A DNA stretch of 64,000 nt, from positions 62,001 through 126,000 of the forward strand of contig CAYSCZ010000002.1 in NCBI GenBank assembly GCA_964429655.1, in the 5' to 3' direction. The notes under the pieces were generated by a model. The model ran no database searches and was not told where the DNA came from. It saw nothing but the letters and a program-made list of their open reading frames with translations. This DNA is from CAYSCZ01 sp964429655. Lineage in GTDB: Bacteria > Bacteroidota > Bacteroidia > Cytophagales > Cyclobacteriaceae. Below, piece by piece: positions 33,971 to 43,617 of this stretch. The position numbers and the translations under genes were made by a program. Each line of letters opens with the position of its first letter. The stretch's first letter is position 1.

Positions 33971-34291
33971 TTAAGCCTCACCAATGGTTCCTCCGAAATT
34001 CATTGGAAATTTCGGAGCCCCTTCGGTCTGCTTTATCTGGCCAAAATTGCTTTCATACTTATTGATGTTATCCTGAAGCGCTTTTAGTAAGCGCTTAGCG
34101 TGTTCAGGCGTGATCACGATCCTGGATTTAACCTTTGCTTTCTGCGTGCCTGGCATTAATCTAATAAAATCAATCACAAACTCACTATTTGAATGTGCAA
34201 TCATTGCCAGGTTAGAATATTCACCCTCAGCGATCTGGTCAGATAATTCTATATTTATTTGATTATTTTTTGTCTTATTTTCTTCTTCCAT
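33971..34291 (-). CDS. DUF3467 family protein
   Basis: 106-residue soluble protein of the DUF3467 family. Recognised from the central SNLAMIAHSNSEFVIDFIRL, the VKSRIVITPEHAKRLL segment and the DNINKYESNFGQI helix. Its biochemical role is not established. It follows rpoC by 2 nt and is almost certainly co-transcribed with rpoBC, which suggests a function tied to transcription or growth, but that is inference. The last 12 codons can form alternative stem-loops (33981-34017). No signal peptide, membrane helix or catalytic motif is seen. Confidence 0.85.
   Translation of the reverse strand: MEEENKTKNNQINIELSDQIAEGEYSNLAMIAHSNSEFVIDFIRLMPGTQKAKVKSRIVITPEHAKRLLKALQDNINKYESNFGQIKQTEGAPKFPMNFGGTIGEA
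33981..34017 (-). other. Overlapping alternative stem-loops at the end of the DUF3467 gene
   Basis: A perfect 10-bp inverted repeat, CTCCGAAATT / AATTTCGGAG (33991-34000 with 34008-34017, seven-base loop), overlaps a second 6-bp repeat, CCAATG / CATTGG (33981-33986 with 34001-34006). The loop of the first contains one arm of the second, so the two are mutually exclusive or could form a pseudoknot. No T run follows, so it is not a simple intrinsic terminator. It could still end or protect the rpoBC transcript. Confidence 0.4.
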
Positions 34292-34293
34292 TT

Positions 34294-37200
34294 TTAGTTG
34301 GTTTGTAATTCTTTTTCTTCCATTTCGTATCGCTCTTGTGATGAAACCATATTCTTATATTCTTCCTTGGAGGTTACGATTTGATTCTGGAATTGTCTCA
34401 TACCTGTTCCTGCAGGAATCAGATGTCCAACAATTACGTTTTCTTTTAATCCATTTAAATAATCAGACTTACCTCTGATAGAGGATTCACTTAATACTTT
34501 TGTAGTCTCCTGGAACGAGGCTGCAGATATGAAACTTTCTGTCCCTAAAGAAGCTTGGGTAATACCTTGAAGCGTTGGCTGTGATACTGCAGCTTCAGCA
34601 TTACGTACCTTGACAATTTTGAGATCATTTCTTTTCATTGCCGAGTTTTCTTCCCTCAATTTTCTCGAGGTGATAATTTGTCCGGGTTTAAGATTATTGG
34701 AGTCTCCTGCATCAGTTACCACTTTCATATCAAGAATAGAATCATTCTCTTCCATAAATTGGAATTTGTCTACCACCTGAGCTGGGAGGAAACTTGTGTC
34801 ACCAGCATCAATGATGATTACTTTTTGCATCATTTGACGAACGATAACTTCAATATGCTTATCGTTAATTTTTACCCCTTGTAACCGGTAAACTTCCTGA
34901 ATTTCATTAACAAGATATTCCTGTACTTCAGTGGGCCCTTTTATCGCCAGGATATCAGCAGGAGTTATTGCTCCATCTGATAATGGTGATCCTGCTTTCA
35001 CAAAATCATTATCTTGAACCAGGATATGTTTAGAAAGAGAAACTAAATAACGCTTTTTAACGCCGTCTTTTGATTCAATAAATATTTCCCTGTTACCCCG
35101 TTTGATTCCACCGTAAGTTACTACACCATCAATTTCACTTACTACGGCAGGGTTGGAAGGATTTCGTGCTTCGAATAACTCAGTTACCCTTGGCAGACCT
35201 CCGGTAATATCCCTGGATTTACCTGTTTTTCTGGGGATCTTGGCTAATACTTCTCCAGCCTTTATTTTTTGATCGTGATCCACTGTTAGGTGTGCACCTA
35301 CAGGAATGTTGTAATGTTTGGACTCATCTCCATATTGAACAATTATGGTGGGGTTTTTACTTTTGTCCTTAGAATCAATAATAACTTTCTCCCTGTGTCC
35401 TGTCTGCTCGTCAGATTCTTCCTTATAAGTAATGCCTTCAAGTATTGATTCAAAAGCAACTGAACCCTCAAATTCAGACATGATTACTGCATTATAAGGA
35501 TCCCAGAAACAAATCATATCTCCTTTCTTAACAGTGCCCCCCTCTTTAACTTTAAGGGTAGCGCCGTACGGAATATGATTTGTTAAAAGTATTCTTCCAG
35601 ACTTGGGTTCATTAATTTTTATCTCACCAGATCGTCCCATTACAAGTGTGACCTTCTCATCCTCATCATTGGTCGTATCTATAGTCCTAAGACCATCATA
35701 CTCTATTATTCCATCGAACTTAGCTTTTATATTTGCATCAACAGCAATGTTAGATGCTGTACCTCCCACGTGAAAAGTCCTGAGGGTAAGCTGAGTTCCC
35801 GGTTCTCCAATTGACTGGGCAGCTATAACACCAACAGACTCCCCGATTTGAGACATTTTACTTGTTGCCAGGTTTCTTCCATAACATTTTGAGCAGATAC
35901 CTCGCTTAGCTTCGCAGGTTAATGCTGACCTTATTTCAACCTCTTCAATACTCGTATCTTCAATTTTCTGGGCCACTGACTCTGTGATTTCCTCGCCAGA
36001 AGAAATTATTAATTCCTCTGTGATCGGATCATAAACATTATGAACAGAGACCCTGCCCAAGATACGCTCTGATAGTGCTTCAACAATCTCTTCGTTATCT
36101 TTTAAGGCGGTTACAACCAATCCTCTAAGGGTTCCACAATCGTCTTCATTTACTACCACATCCTGGGCAACATCCACTAAACGTCTGGTGAGATAACCAG
36201 CATCCGCAGTTTTCAATGCCGTATCGGCAAGACCTTTTCTAGCACCGTGGGTAGATATAAAGTATTCAATAACATCTAACCCTTCCTTGAAATTTGAAAG
36301 GATTGGGTTTTCAATTATTTCTCCAACTGATCCTTGTAGATTTTTCTGCGGCTTAGCCATCAGACCACGCATTCCTCCTAATTGTCTTATCTGTTCCCTG
36401 GATCCTCTGGCACCGGAATTCATCATCATGAATATCGGATTAAAGCCCTGATCATCTTTCTCAAGTTGGTTCATCAGGGTTGAAGTAAGCTGTGAGTTAA
36501 TTCTTGTCCATACATCAATAACCTGATTGTATCGTTCATTATCAGTAATCAGACCCATCAAATAGTTATTCCAGACAACTTCAACTTCTTCTTTGGCCTG
36601 TTTTATTAGTTCATCCTTTTCAGTTGGAATCTTGATGTTATCAAGCCCCATTGATAAACCTCCTTTGTAGGCCATCTGAAATCCAAGCTCCTTTATATCG
36701 TCCAAAAACTTTGCCGTTCTGGAAATTCCTGCGATTTTAAAGACCTTTGCTATGATTTTCTGAAGTTTTTTCTTAGATAATAATTCATCTATATAACCTA
36801 CATTCTCAGGTACATACTGATTAAATACCACCCTTCCCGCGACAGTTTCAATAATTTTTGTTTCTAATTCATCCTGCTTATTTCTAACTTTCGTCTTTAA
36901 TTTAACATAAGCATTTTTAGAGAGCTGACCCTCATTAATGGCGATTATCACCTCTTCTGTGCTGTAAAATATCTTTCCCTCTCCTAAAACCTTTTCATTT
37001 GGCGTACTCCTTCTACCTTTTGTGATGTAATATAACCCCAATACCATATCCTGGGAAGGAACGGTTATGGGAGCTCCGTTTGCTGGATTAAGGATGTTGT
37101 GGGAGGAGAGCATAAGTAAAGATGCCTCAAGTATTGCTTCATGTCCTAGTGGCACGTGTACAGCCATTTGGTCACCATCAAAGTCCGCATTGAAAGCGGT

Positions 37201-38604
37201 ACAAGCGAGTGGGTGAAGCTGTATGGCTTTACCCTCAATCAATTTTGGTTGAAATGCCTGAATACCTAGTCTATGAAGTGTCGGAGCCCGGTTCAATAAA
37301 ATCGGATGGCCCTTTAACACGTTCTCCAGAATATCCCAAACTACCGGATCCTTCCTGTCAACGATCTTCTTTGCTGATTTAACCGTTTTTACAATACCTC
37401 GCTCAATTAATTTCCTAATTACAAATGGTTTAAATAATTCTGCAGCCATATCCTTTGGTAATCCGCACTCATGCATCTTCAATTCAGGCCCAACCACGAT
37501 AACTGATCTACCTGAGTAATCTACCCTTTTACCAAGAAGGTTTTGTCTGAATCTACCCTGCTTGCCTTTAAGCATGTCACTCAAAGATTTGAGGGCTCTA
37601 TTGCCATCAGATCTAACTGCATTTACTTTCCTTGAATTATCAAACAAAGAATCTACAGCTTCTTGGAGCATTCTTTTTTCGTTTCTAAGAATTACTTCCG
37701 GAGCTTTTATATCAATTAACCTTTTTAATCTATTGTTTCTGATAATAACCCTTCTGTAAAGGTCATTTAGGTCTGATGTTGCAAAGCGTCCTCCATCCAG
37801 AGGTACCAATGGTCTCAACTCAGGCGGTATTACCGGTACCATTCTGATTACCATCCATTCAGGTCGGTTTTCTATTCTCTTTCTTGAGTCTCGAAAAGCC
37901 TCTACAACACGAAGTCTCTTTAATGCTTCTGCTTTTCTTTGTTGGGATGTATCTGTTGCTGCCTGGTGCCTTAGATCGTAAGATAAAGTATCCAACTCTG
38001 TCTTTGAGAGCAACATTTCCAGTGCTTCAGCTCCCATTTTAGCGATAAATTTTTGTGGATCTTCATCGTCAAGCATCTGGTTTTCTCGAGGAAGCTTATC
38101 GAGTATATCCAAATACTCATCTTCTGTTAGGAAATCCATCTTTTGGACACCTTCTTCTTCTTTAATCCCAGGTTGAATGACTACATAGCGTTCGTAATAA
38201 ATTACCTGGTCTAATTTTTTGGATGGCAAACCCAGAAGGTATCCAATTTTATTAGGTAGTGATCTAAAGTACCAAATGTGTGCAACAGGGACAACCAACT
38301 CAATATGCCCCATTCTTTCCCTTCTTACTTTTTTTTCAGTAACTTCTACACCGCATCTATCGCAAATAATACCTTTGTATCTGATTCTTTTGTACTTTCC
38401 ACAATGGCATTCCCAATCTTTAACAGGGCCAAATATCCTTTCACAGAACAATCCGCCCATCTCCGGTTTGTATGTCCTGTAGTTGATGGTTTCAGGCTGT
38501 GTCACTTCACCATGAGAGCTTTCCAGAATAGATTCGGGGGAGGCAAGGCTTATGGTAACTTTCGAAAAGTCGGTATTTATTTTTTTATTTTTTCTAAAAG
38601 CCAT
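34294..38604 (-). CDS. rpoC: RNA polymerase beta-prime subunit
   Basis: Catalytic core subunit. The N-terminal zinc-binding motif (CHCGKYKRIRYKGIICDRC), the lid/clamp region and the Mg-binding NADFDGDQMAVHVPL are seen. The second cysteine cluster (CEAKRGICSKCYGRNLA) and the trigger-loop region GEPGTQLTLRTFHVGG follow. 1436 residues, normal for Bacteroidota (1407 in E. coli). It lies 33 nt after rpoB. Confidence 0.98.
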   Translation of the reverse strand: MAFRKNKKINTDFSKVTISLASPESILESSHGEVTQPETINYRTYKPEMGGLFCERIFGPVKDWECHCGKYKRIRYKGIICDRCGVEVTEKKVRRERMGHIELVVPVAHIWYFRSLPNKIGYLLGLPSKKLDQVIYYERYVVIQPGIKEEEGVQKMDFLTEDEYLDILDKLPRENQMLDDEDPQKFIAKMGAEALEMLLSKTELDTLSYDLRHQAATDTSQQRKAEALKRLRVVEAFRDSRKRIENRPEWMVIRMVPVIPPELRPLVPLDGGRFATSDLNDLYRRVIIRNNRLKRLIDIKAPEVILRNEKRMLQEAVDSLFDNSRKVNAVRSDGNRALKSLSDMLKGKQGRFRQNLLGKRVDYSGRSVIVVGPELKMHECGLPKDMAAELFKPFVIRKLIERGIVKTVKSAKKIVDRKDPVVWDILENVLKGHPILLNRAPTLHRLGIQAFQPKLIEGKAIQLHPLACTAFNADFDGDQMAVHVPLGHEAILEASLLMLSSHNILNPANGAPITVPSQDMVLGLYYITKGRRSTPNEKVLGEGKIFYSTEEVIIAINEGQLSKNAYVKLKTKVRNKQDELETKIIETVAGRVVFNQYVPENVGYIDELLSKKKLQKIIAKVFKIAGISRTAKFLDDIKELGFQMAYKGGLSMGLDNIKIPTEKDELIKQAKEEVEVVWNNYLMGLITDNERYNQVIDVWTRINSQLTSTLMNQLEKDDQGFNPIFMMMNSGARGSREQIRQLGGMRGLMAKPQKNLQGSVGEIIENPILSNFKEGLDVIEYFISTHGARKGLADTALKTADAGYLTRRLVDVAQDVVVNEDDCGTLRGLVVTALKDNEEIVEALSERILGRVSVHNVYDPITEELIISSGEEITESVAQKIEDTSIEEVEIRSALTCEAKRGICSKCYGRNLATSKMSQIGESVGVIAAQSIGEPGTQLTLRTFHVGGTASNIAVDANIKAKFDGIIEYDGLRTIDTTNDEDEKVTLVMGRSGEIKINEPKSGRILLTNHIPYGATLKVKEGGTVKKGDMICFWDPYNAVIMSEFEGSVAFESILEGITYKEESDEQTGHREKVIIDSKDKSKNPTIIVQYGDESKHYNIPVGAHLTVDHDQKIKAGEVLAKIPRKTGKSRDITGGLPRVTELFEARNPSNPAVVSEIDGVVTYGGIKRGNREIFIESKDGVKKRYLVSLSKHILVQDNDFVKAGSPLSDGAITPADILAIKGPTEVQEYLVNEIQEVYRLQGVKINDKHIEVIVRQMMQKVIIIDAGDTSFLPAQVVDKFQFMEENDSILDMKVVTDAGDSNNLKPGQIITSRKLREENSAMKRNDLKIVKVRNAEAAVSQPTLQGITQASLGTESFISAASFQETTKVLSESSIRGKSDYLNGLKENVIVGHLIPAGTGMRQFQNQIVTSKEEYKNMVSSQERYEMEEKELQTN

Positions 38605-38637
38605 ATTAGGATTTATTGATAAGTAAAATTTATTTAA

Positions 38638-41600
38638 TTAATCAAGGGTGATTTCAAGTGCTAATCCCCGTAACTCATGAACCAATACATTAAAAGATTC
38701 AGGAATGTTTGGTTTAGCCATGTTCTCCCCTTTTACGATTGTCTCATACGCTTTAGCTCGGCCAATAACATCATCAGATTTTATGGTCAAAATCTCTTGA
38801 AGAACATTTGAGGCACCAAAAGCTTCCAAAGCCCAAACTTCCATCTCCCCAAATCTTTGCCCACCAAATTGAGCCTTTCCACCTAGCGGCTGCTGGGTAA
38901 TAAGTGAATATGGACCAATTGATCTGGCGTGCATCTTATCATCAACCAAATGGCCTAATTTTAATATGTAAATTACTCCAACTGTTACAGGCTGATCAAA
39001 TCGCTCACCCGTTAGACCATCATATAAATAGGCCTTGCCGAAAGGGGGTAAGCCAGCTTCTTCTAACTCAGCAACAACCTGTTCCGTGGTTGCGCCATCA
39101 AAAATTGGTGTTGAATATTTCCGATCCAGTTCTTTTCCGGCCCACCCAAGGACGGTTTCGTAAAGCTGACCAATATTCATCCTGGAAGGAACCCCAAGCG
39201 GATTTAATACAACATCAACCGGTGTGCCATTAGCCATGAAAGGCATATCTTCTTGTCTTACGATCTTAGCCACAACACCTTTGTTACCATGGCGGCCGGC
39301 CATTTTATCTCCTACTTTTAGTTTTCTCTTTTTAGCAATATAGACTTTTGCCAGTTGCACTATCCCAGCCGGAAGCTCGTCACCCACTTCAAGGGTAAAC
39401 CGATCCCTTTTGAACTCTCCTGAGATAAGGTTTCGCCTGTTAATATAACTCTTAACAACTTTGACAAGCATTTCATTGGTTTCAGGGTCATCCGTCCAGT
39501 TATCTAAAAGTAGATCACCGATTAAATTGGCTTCTTCGGGAACATCATAACTGCTTTCATCCCTGTATACATTTTTAGGAGGAAACAGGTTGTTTTCAAT
39601 ATTCTGCTTATTGAATCGGACATTCTTTGAAATAATTTCCTCTCCAAATTTATGCTTTACGCCCTGGCTCACTTTCCCATCCAGAAGTTCAACAAGCTTA
39701 TTGATCATTTTAATTTTGACCTCACTCAACTGCTGACTATACTTATTTTTCAACAGTTCTACCTCTTTTTTAGCTCTTGCTCTTAACTCTTTATCTTTTC
39801 GAGGCCTGGAAAATAATTTTGTGTCGATTACAACACCCTTAAGTGAAGGGGAGGCTTTTAAGCTTGCGTCTTTTACGTCCCCTGCTTTATCTCCAAATAT
39901 TGCTCTAAGTAATTTCTCTTCTGGTGTTGGATCAGATTCTCCTTTAGGTGTAATTTTTCCAATTAGAATATCTCCTTCTTTCACCTCTGCCCCGATTCTA
40001 ATTATTCCGTTCTCATCAAGATTTTTAACTGCATCTTCACTGACGTTTGGAATTTCAGAAGTTAGTTCCTCTTCTCCACGTTTTGTATCTCTTACTTCAA
40101 GCTCAAATTCTTCGATGTGTATTGATGTGAAAACATCATCCTGAACTACTTTTTCAGAAATAACAATGGCATCTTCAAAGTTATACCCTTGCCATGGCAT
40201 GAAAGCAACCTGAAGATTTCTACCAAGTGCTAATTCTCCTTTTTCAGTGGCAAAACCATCTACTAAAACCTGACCTTTTTTAACCCTGTCGCCTGGTTTT
40301 ACTATGGGGCTATGGTTAATACAAGTATCCTGATTCGTTCTTCTGAATTTAGTCAGATTGTATTCTACCTTATCATTATCGAATGATATAAGCCTTTCAT
40401 CAACACTTCTATAATATTTTACAATGATTTTAGAGGAATCTACATAGAATATCTCGCCATCACCTTCAGCTGATATTAATGTTCTTGAATCCTGCGCTAC
40501 CCTTTTCTCAAGACCGGTACCTACAATTGGTGATTGCGCTTTCAATAAAGGCACTGCTTGCCGTTGCATGTTTGATCCCATTAACGCTCTGTTTGCATCA
40601 TCATGTTCTAAAAATGGAATCATACTTGCTGCAACGGATACGATTTGGTTCGGTGCAACATCCATATACTTAACTTCTTTTGGATCTACCACCGGAAAGT
40701 CACCTTCAAATCGTGCCTTTACTTTATCATTGATAAAATCTCCCGTATCAGTAAGTGGTGCATTGGCCTGGGCAATATTGTGTGTGTCTTCTTCTTCAGC
40801 AGTTAAGTATTCCACTTTGTCACTCATATTGACCAACCCCTGATCAACATTTCGGTAAGGGGTTTCTATGAAACCCATGCTGTTTACTTTTGCATGGACA
40901 CAAAGAGATGATATCAAGCCAATATTTGGACCTTCCGGGGTTTCAATCGTACATAACCTACCATAGTGGGTGTAGTGGACATCTCTTACTTCAAAACCAG
41001 CTCTCTCTCTGGATAATCCACCTGGTCCAAGTGCTGACATCCTTCTTTTGTGAGTGATCTCAGAAAGAGGATTGGTTTGATCCATAAACTGAGATAATTG
41101 ATTAGTCCCAAAAAATGAATTAATCACAGAGGAGAGCGTTCTGGCGTTGATTAAATCTATAGGTTTGAATTCCTCGTTGTCCCGGACATTCATCCTTTCC
41201 TTAATCGTCCTCGCCATTCGGGCTAAACCAACCCCAAATTGTGAATAAAGTTGTTCTCCAACGGTTCTTACTCTTCTATTGCTTAAATGATCAATGTCAT
41301 CGACTACTGCTTTTGAATTGATTAACCCAATAAGATATTTTACAATTTTAATAATATCATCAGTAGTTAATACTTTAACATCAAATGAGATGTTAAGATC
41401 TAGTTTTTTATTTATTCTATACCTACCAACTTCACCAAGGTCGTAACGTTTGTCACTGAAAAACAGGTTTTGTATTATATCCCGGGCTGTTTGCTCATCA
41501 GGTGCTTCCGTGTTTCTGAGCTGACGATATATTGTCTCAACAGCTTCCTTCTCTGAATTGGAATTATCTTTTTGAAGTGTATTATAAATTATCGAGTAAT

Positions 41601-42507
41601 CCGCAATATTAACGTCCTTTTTATGGAGAATGATTGAACGTGAGTTAGAATCCAATATCGTTTGAATATCTTCTTCTTGAATAACAGAATCTCTTTCCAT
41701 TATCACTTCATTCCTATCTATGGATACAACCTCGCCAGTATCTTCATCAACAAAATCTTCGGTCCATGTTCTCAGTACCCTTGCAGCTAACTTCCTTCCA
41801 GTATGTTTAGATAATTCATCTTTTGTAGCTTCTAATTCTTCAGATAATCCAAATAAGTCTAATATTTCCTTATCAGAGCCATAACCGATTGCCCTTAACA
41901 AAGTTGTTACCGGAAACTTCTTTTTCCTATCAATATAAGCATACATTACATTATTTACATCTGTGGCAAATTCTATCCAAGAACCTTTAAACGGAATAAT
42001 CCTGGCTGAATAAAGCACGGTTCCGTTGGTATGCTTACTCTGTGCGAAAAAGACTCCAGGAGACCTATGTAATTGAGACACAATTATTCTCTCTGCGCCA
42101 TTTATCACAAAAGACCCTCTTTCAGTCATGTATGGAATATTACCCAAAAATACTTCTTGCTCTACTGTTTCAAAATCTTCGTTGTCTTCATCATTACATG
42201 ATAAACGGAGCTTCGCCTTCAACGGGACCGAATAAGTTAATCCCCTATCTATGCACTCTCTGACCGTGTATTTAGGTGGATCAACGATATAATCAAGAAA
42301 TTCTAGTAGAAAATTCTCTCTAGAATCTGAAATTGGGAAATTCTCCGAAAAAACTTTGTATAATCCTTCCTGAATTCTTTTTTCTGATGGAGTATCGAGC
42401 TGAAAGAAATCACGAAATGATTTAAGTTGAATTTCCAGGAAGTCAGGGTAATCAATAACCCTTTTAATCGAAGAAAAATCTTTTCTGGTTATTGTATTTG
42501 TAGCCAA
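38638..42507 (-). CDS. rpoB: RNA polymerase beta subunit
   Basis: Forms the active-site cleft with beta-prime. The rifampicin-pocket region GTNQLSQFMDQTNPLSEITH followed by KRRMSALGPGG has the wild-type Asp, His and Ser residues of sensitive enzymes. Also seen are ETPEGPNIGLISSL, the switch region AGRHGNKGVVAKI and the C-terminal QPLGGKAQFGGQRFGEMEVW. 1289 residues, normal for the phylum. The start codon is TTG at 42507: no ATG or GTG exists between the upstream stop and the conserved N terminus (SSIKRVIDYPDFL). Two hairpins lie in the 118-nt gap after rplL. Confidence 0.97.
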   Translation of the reverse strand: MATNTITRKDFSSIKRVIDYPDFLEIQLKSFRDFFQLDTPSEKRIQEGLYKVFSENFPISDSRENFLLEFLDYIVDPPKYTVRECIDRGLTYSVPLKAKLRLSCNDEDNEDFETVEQEVFLGNIPYMTERGSFVINGAERIIVSQLHRSPGVFFAQSKHTNGTVLYSARIIPFKGSWIEFATDVNNVMYAYIDRKKKFPVTTLLRAIGYGSDKEILDLFGLSEELEATKDELSKHTGRKLAARVLRTWTEDFVDEDTGEVVSIDRNEVIMERDSVIQEEDIQTILDSNSRSIILHKKDVNIADYSIIYNTLQKDNSNSEKEAVETIYRQLRNTEAPDEQTARDIIQNLFFSDKRYDLGEVGRYRINKKLDLNISFDVKVLTTDDIIKIVKYLIGLINSKAVVDDIDHLSNRRVRTVGEQLYSQFGVGLARMARTIKERMNVRDNEEFKPIDLINARTLSSVINSFFGTNQLSQFMDQTNPLSEITHKRRMSALGPGGLSRERAGFEVRDVHYTHYGRLCTIETPEGPNIGLISSLCVHAKVNSMGFIETPYRNVDQGLVNMSDKVEYLTAEEEDTHNIAQANAPLTDTGDFINDKVKARFEGDFPVVDPKEVKYMDVAPNQIVSVAASMIPFLEHDDANRALMGSNMQRQAVPLLKAQSPIVGTGLEKRVAQDSRTLISAEGDGEIFYVDSSKIIVKYYRSVDERLISFDNDKVEYNLTKFRRTNQDTCINHSPIVKPGDRVKKGQVLVDGFATEKGELALGRNLQVAFMPWQGYNFEDAIVISEKVVQDDVFTSIHIEEFELEVRDTKRGEEELTSEIPNVSEDAVKNLDENGIIRIGAEVKEGDILIGKITPKGESDPTPEEKLLRAIFGDKAGDVKDASLKASPSLKGVVIDTKLFSRPRKDKELRARAKKEVELLKNKYSQQLSEVKIKMINKLVELLDGKVSQGVKHKFGEEIISKNVRFNKQNIENNLFPPKNVYRDESSYDVPEEANLIGDLLLDNWTDDPETNEMLVKVVKSYINRRNLISGEFKRDRFTLEVGDELPAGIVQLAKVYIAKKRKLKVGDKMAGRHGNKGVVAKIVRQEDMPFMANGTPVDVVLNPLGVPSRMNIGQLYETVLGWAGKELDRKYSTPIFDGATTEQVVAELEEAGLPPFGKAYLYDGLTGERFDQPVTVGVIYILKLGHLVDDKMHARSIGPYSLITQQPLGGKAQFGGQRFGEMEVWALEAFGASNVLQEILTIKSDDVIGRAKAYETIVKGENMAKPNIPESFNVLVHELRGLALEITLD

Positions 42508-42550
42508 TTTTGAAGTTTTTTGTGTATAATAGAAATGTCCCTATTTAATA

Positions 42551-42592
42551 TTTGGTATAAACACCAAAAGACCTGACTAAACAACCAGGTCT
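42551..42592 (-). promoter_or_regulatory. Two tandem hairpins between rplL and rpoB (candidate attenuator)
   Basis: On the minus strand the stem AGACCTG / CAGGTCT (42586-42592 with 42569-42575, ten-base loop) is followed by a short TTTT and then a second stem TTTGGT / ACCAAA (42551-42568). The position matches the partial terminator known between rplL and rpoB in E. coli, which lowers polymerase relative to ribosomal protein output. The T tract is short, so incomplete termination fits. Function is inferred from position and shape. Confidence 0.55.
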
Positions 42593-42625
42593 AACTCTGA
42601 AAAGCGTTAGCTAAGAAAAATCAAA

Positions 42626-43021
42626 TTACTTAACCTCTACTTCAGCTCCTTGCTCTTCAAGTTTACTTTTTAACGCTTCCGCTTCATCTTTAGGAACACC
42701 TTCTTTTACAGGCTTAGGGGCACCATCAACTAGTTCTTTAGCTTCTTTCAAACCAAGACCAGTTAATTCTTTAACCGCCTTAACTACTTTTAGCTTGGCC
42801 GAACCAGCTGCCTTCAAAATTACGTCAAATTCTGTTTGCTCTACAGCTGCTGCTTCCCCTGAGCCATCGTCTCCACCTGCACCAGGTGCTATTGCTACTG
42901 CCGCCGGAGCCGCCGCTGCGGGCTCAATACCATAATCATCTTTTAAAATGTTAACCAATTCATTAACTTCTTTCAATGATAGGTTAACTAGTTGTTCCGC
43001 AAAATCTTTTAAATCAGCCAT
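42626..43021 (-). CDS. rplL: Ribosomal protein L7/L12
   Basis: Multicopy stalk protein that recruits translational GTPases. An N-terminal dimerisation helix (ADLKDFAEQLVNLSLKEVNE), an Ala/Gly-rich hinge (about residues 37-60) and the C-terminal factor-binding domain (EFDVILKAAGSAKLKVVKAV, then LGLKEAKELVDGAPKPVKEG) are clear. 131 residues; the hinge is somewhat longer than in E. coli (121). It lies 27 nt after rplJ. Confidence 0.98.
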   Translation of the reverse strand: MADLKDFAEQLVNLSLKEVNELVNILKDDYGIEPAAAAPAAVAIAPGAGGDDGSGEAAAVEQTEFDVILKAAGSAKLKVVKAVKELTGLGLKEAKELVDGAPKPVKEGVPKDEAEALKSKLEEQGAEVEVK

Positions 43022-43048
43022 CTTATTTGGATTTAATTATTATGTTAT

Positions 43049-43615
43049 TCAATCTTTACTTTTTTCTTCTATTGCTTTTAATACTCCAACTAGTTTATTG
43101 CTACTATCTTTTAATGCCAGTACTAGCTTTTCTGAAGGAGATTTTAATGTTCTTGCAAGATTTATGCCCGGTGATTGTAATAAACCAATCAACTCGGCAA
43201 TTACATCAGCTTTAGACTTAACCTTGCTTAGTGCATCTAACTGATCTTCTCCAATAAATAGTGATGAATCTACAGATGCCCCTTTTAGTGTAGGTTTTTT
43301 ATTGCCTTTCTTATAGTATTCCTTTAACAATTTAGCGGGTGCACTACCTGATTCATCAGAAAATAGTATACCCGAAAAACCCTTAAGTACGGTATGGTCA
43401 AATTCAGAATAATCACCATCTATATTATCTAATGCCACTTTTATTAAGGTGTTTTTAGCTACCTTATATTCCATATTCCGCTCAAAACATATTCTTCTGA
43501 AATTATTTATTTGACTAACTGTTAACCCAGAAGCATCGGTTACATAGAAATATGGTTTTTCTTTAAATTTTTCGGTAAGATCTTCAATGACGTGGCTTTT
43601 CTCTTCTCTAGTCAT
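43049..43615 (-). CDS. rplJ: Ribosomal protein L10
   Basis: Base of the ribosomal stalk: the N-terminal domain binds 23S rRNA and the C-terminal helix binds L7/L12 dimers. Seen: MTREEKSHVIEDLTEKFKE, VSQINNFRRICFERNMEYKV and KNTLIKVALD. 188 residues, longer than in E. coli (165), mainly at the C-terminal helix (SPSEKLVLALKDSSNKLVGV), which may hold extra L12 contacts. It lies 2 nt after rplA. Confidence 0.96.
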   Translation of the reverse strand: MTREEKSHVIEDLTEKFKEKPYFYVTDASGLTVSQINNFRRICFERNMEYKVAKNTLIKVALDNIDGDYSEFDHTVLKGFSGILFSDESGSAPAKLLKEYYKKGNKKPTLKGASVDSSLFIGEDQLDALSKVKSKADVIAELIGLLQSPGINLARTLKSPSEKLVLALKDSSNKLVGVLKAIEEKSKD

Positions 43616-43617
43616 GA

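Noticed and set aside
33960..34020. Intrinsic terminator after the DUF3467 gene
   Set aside because: The stem is strong but lies inside the coding sequence and has no T tract; listed only as a structured element.
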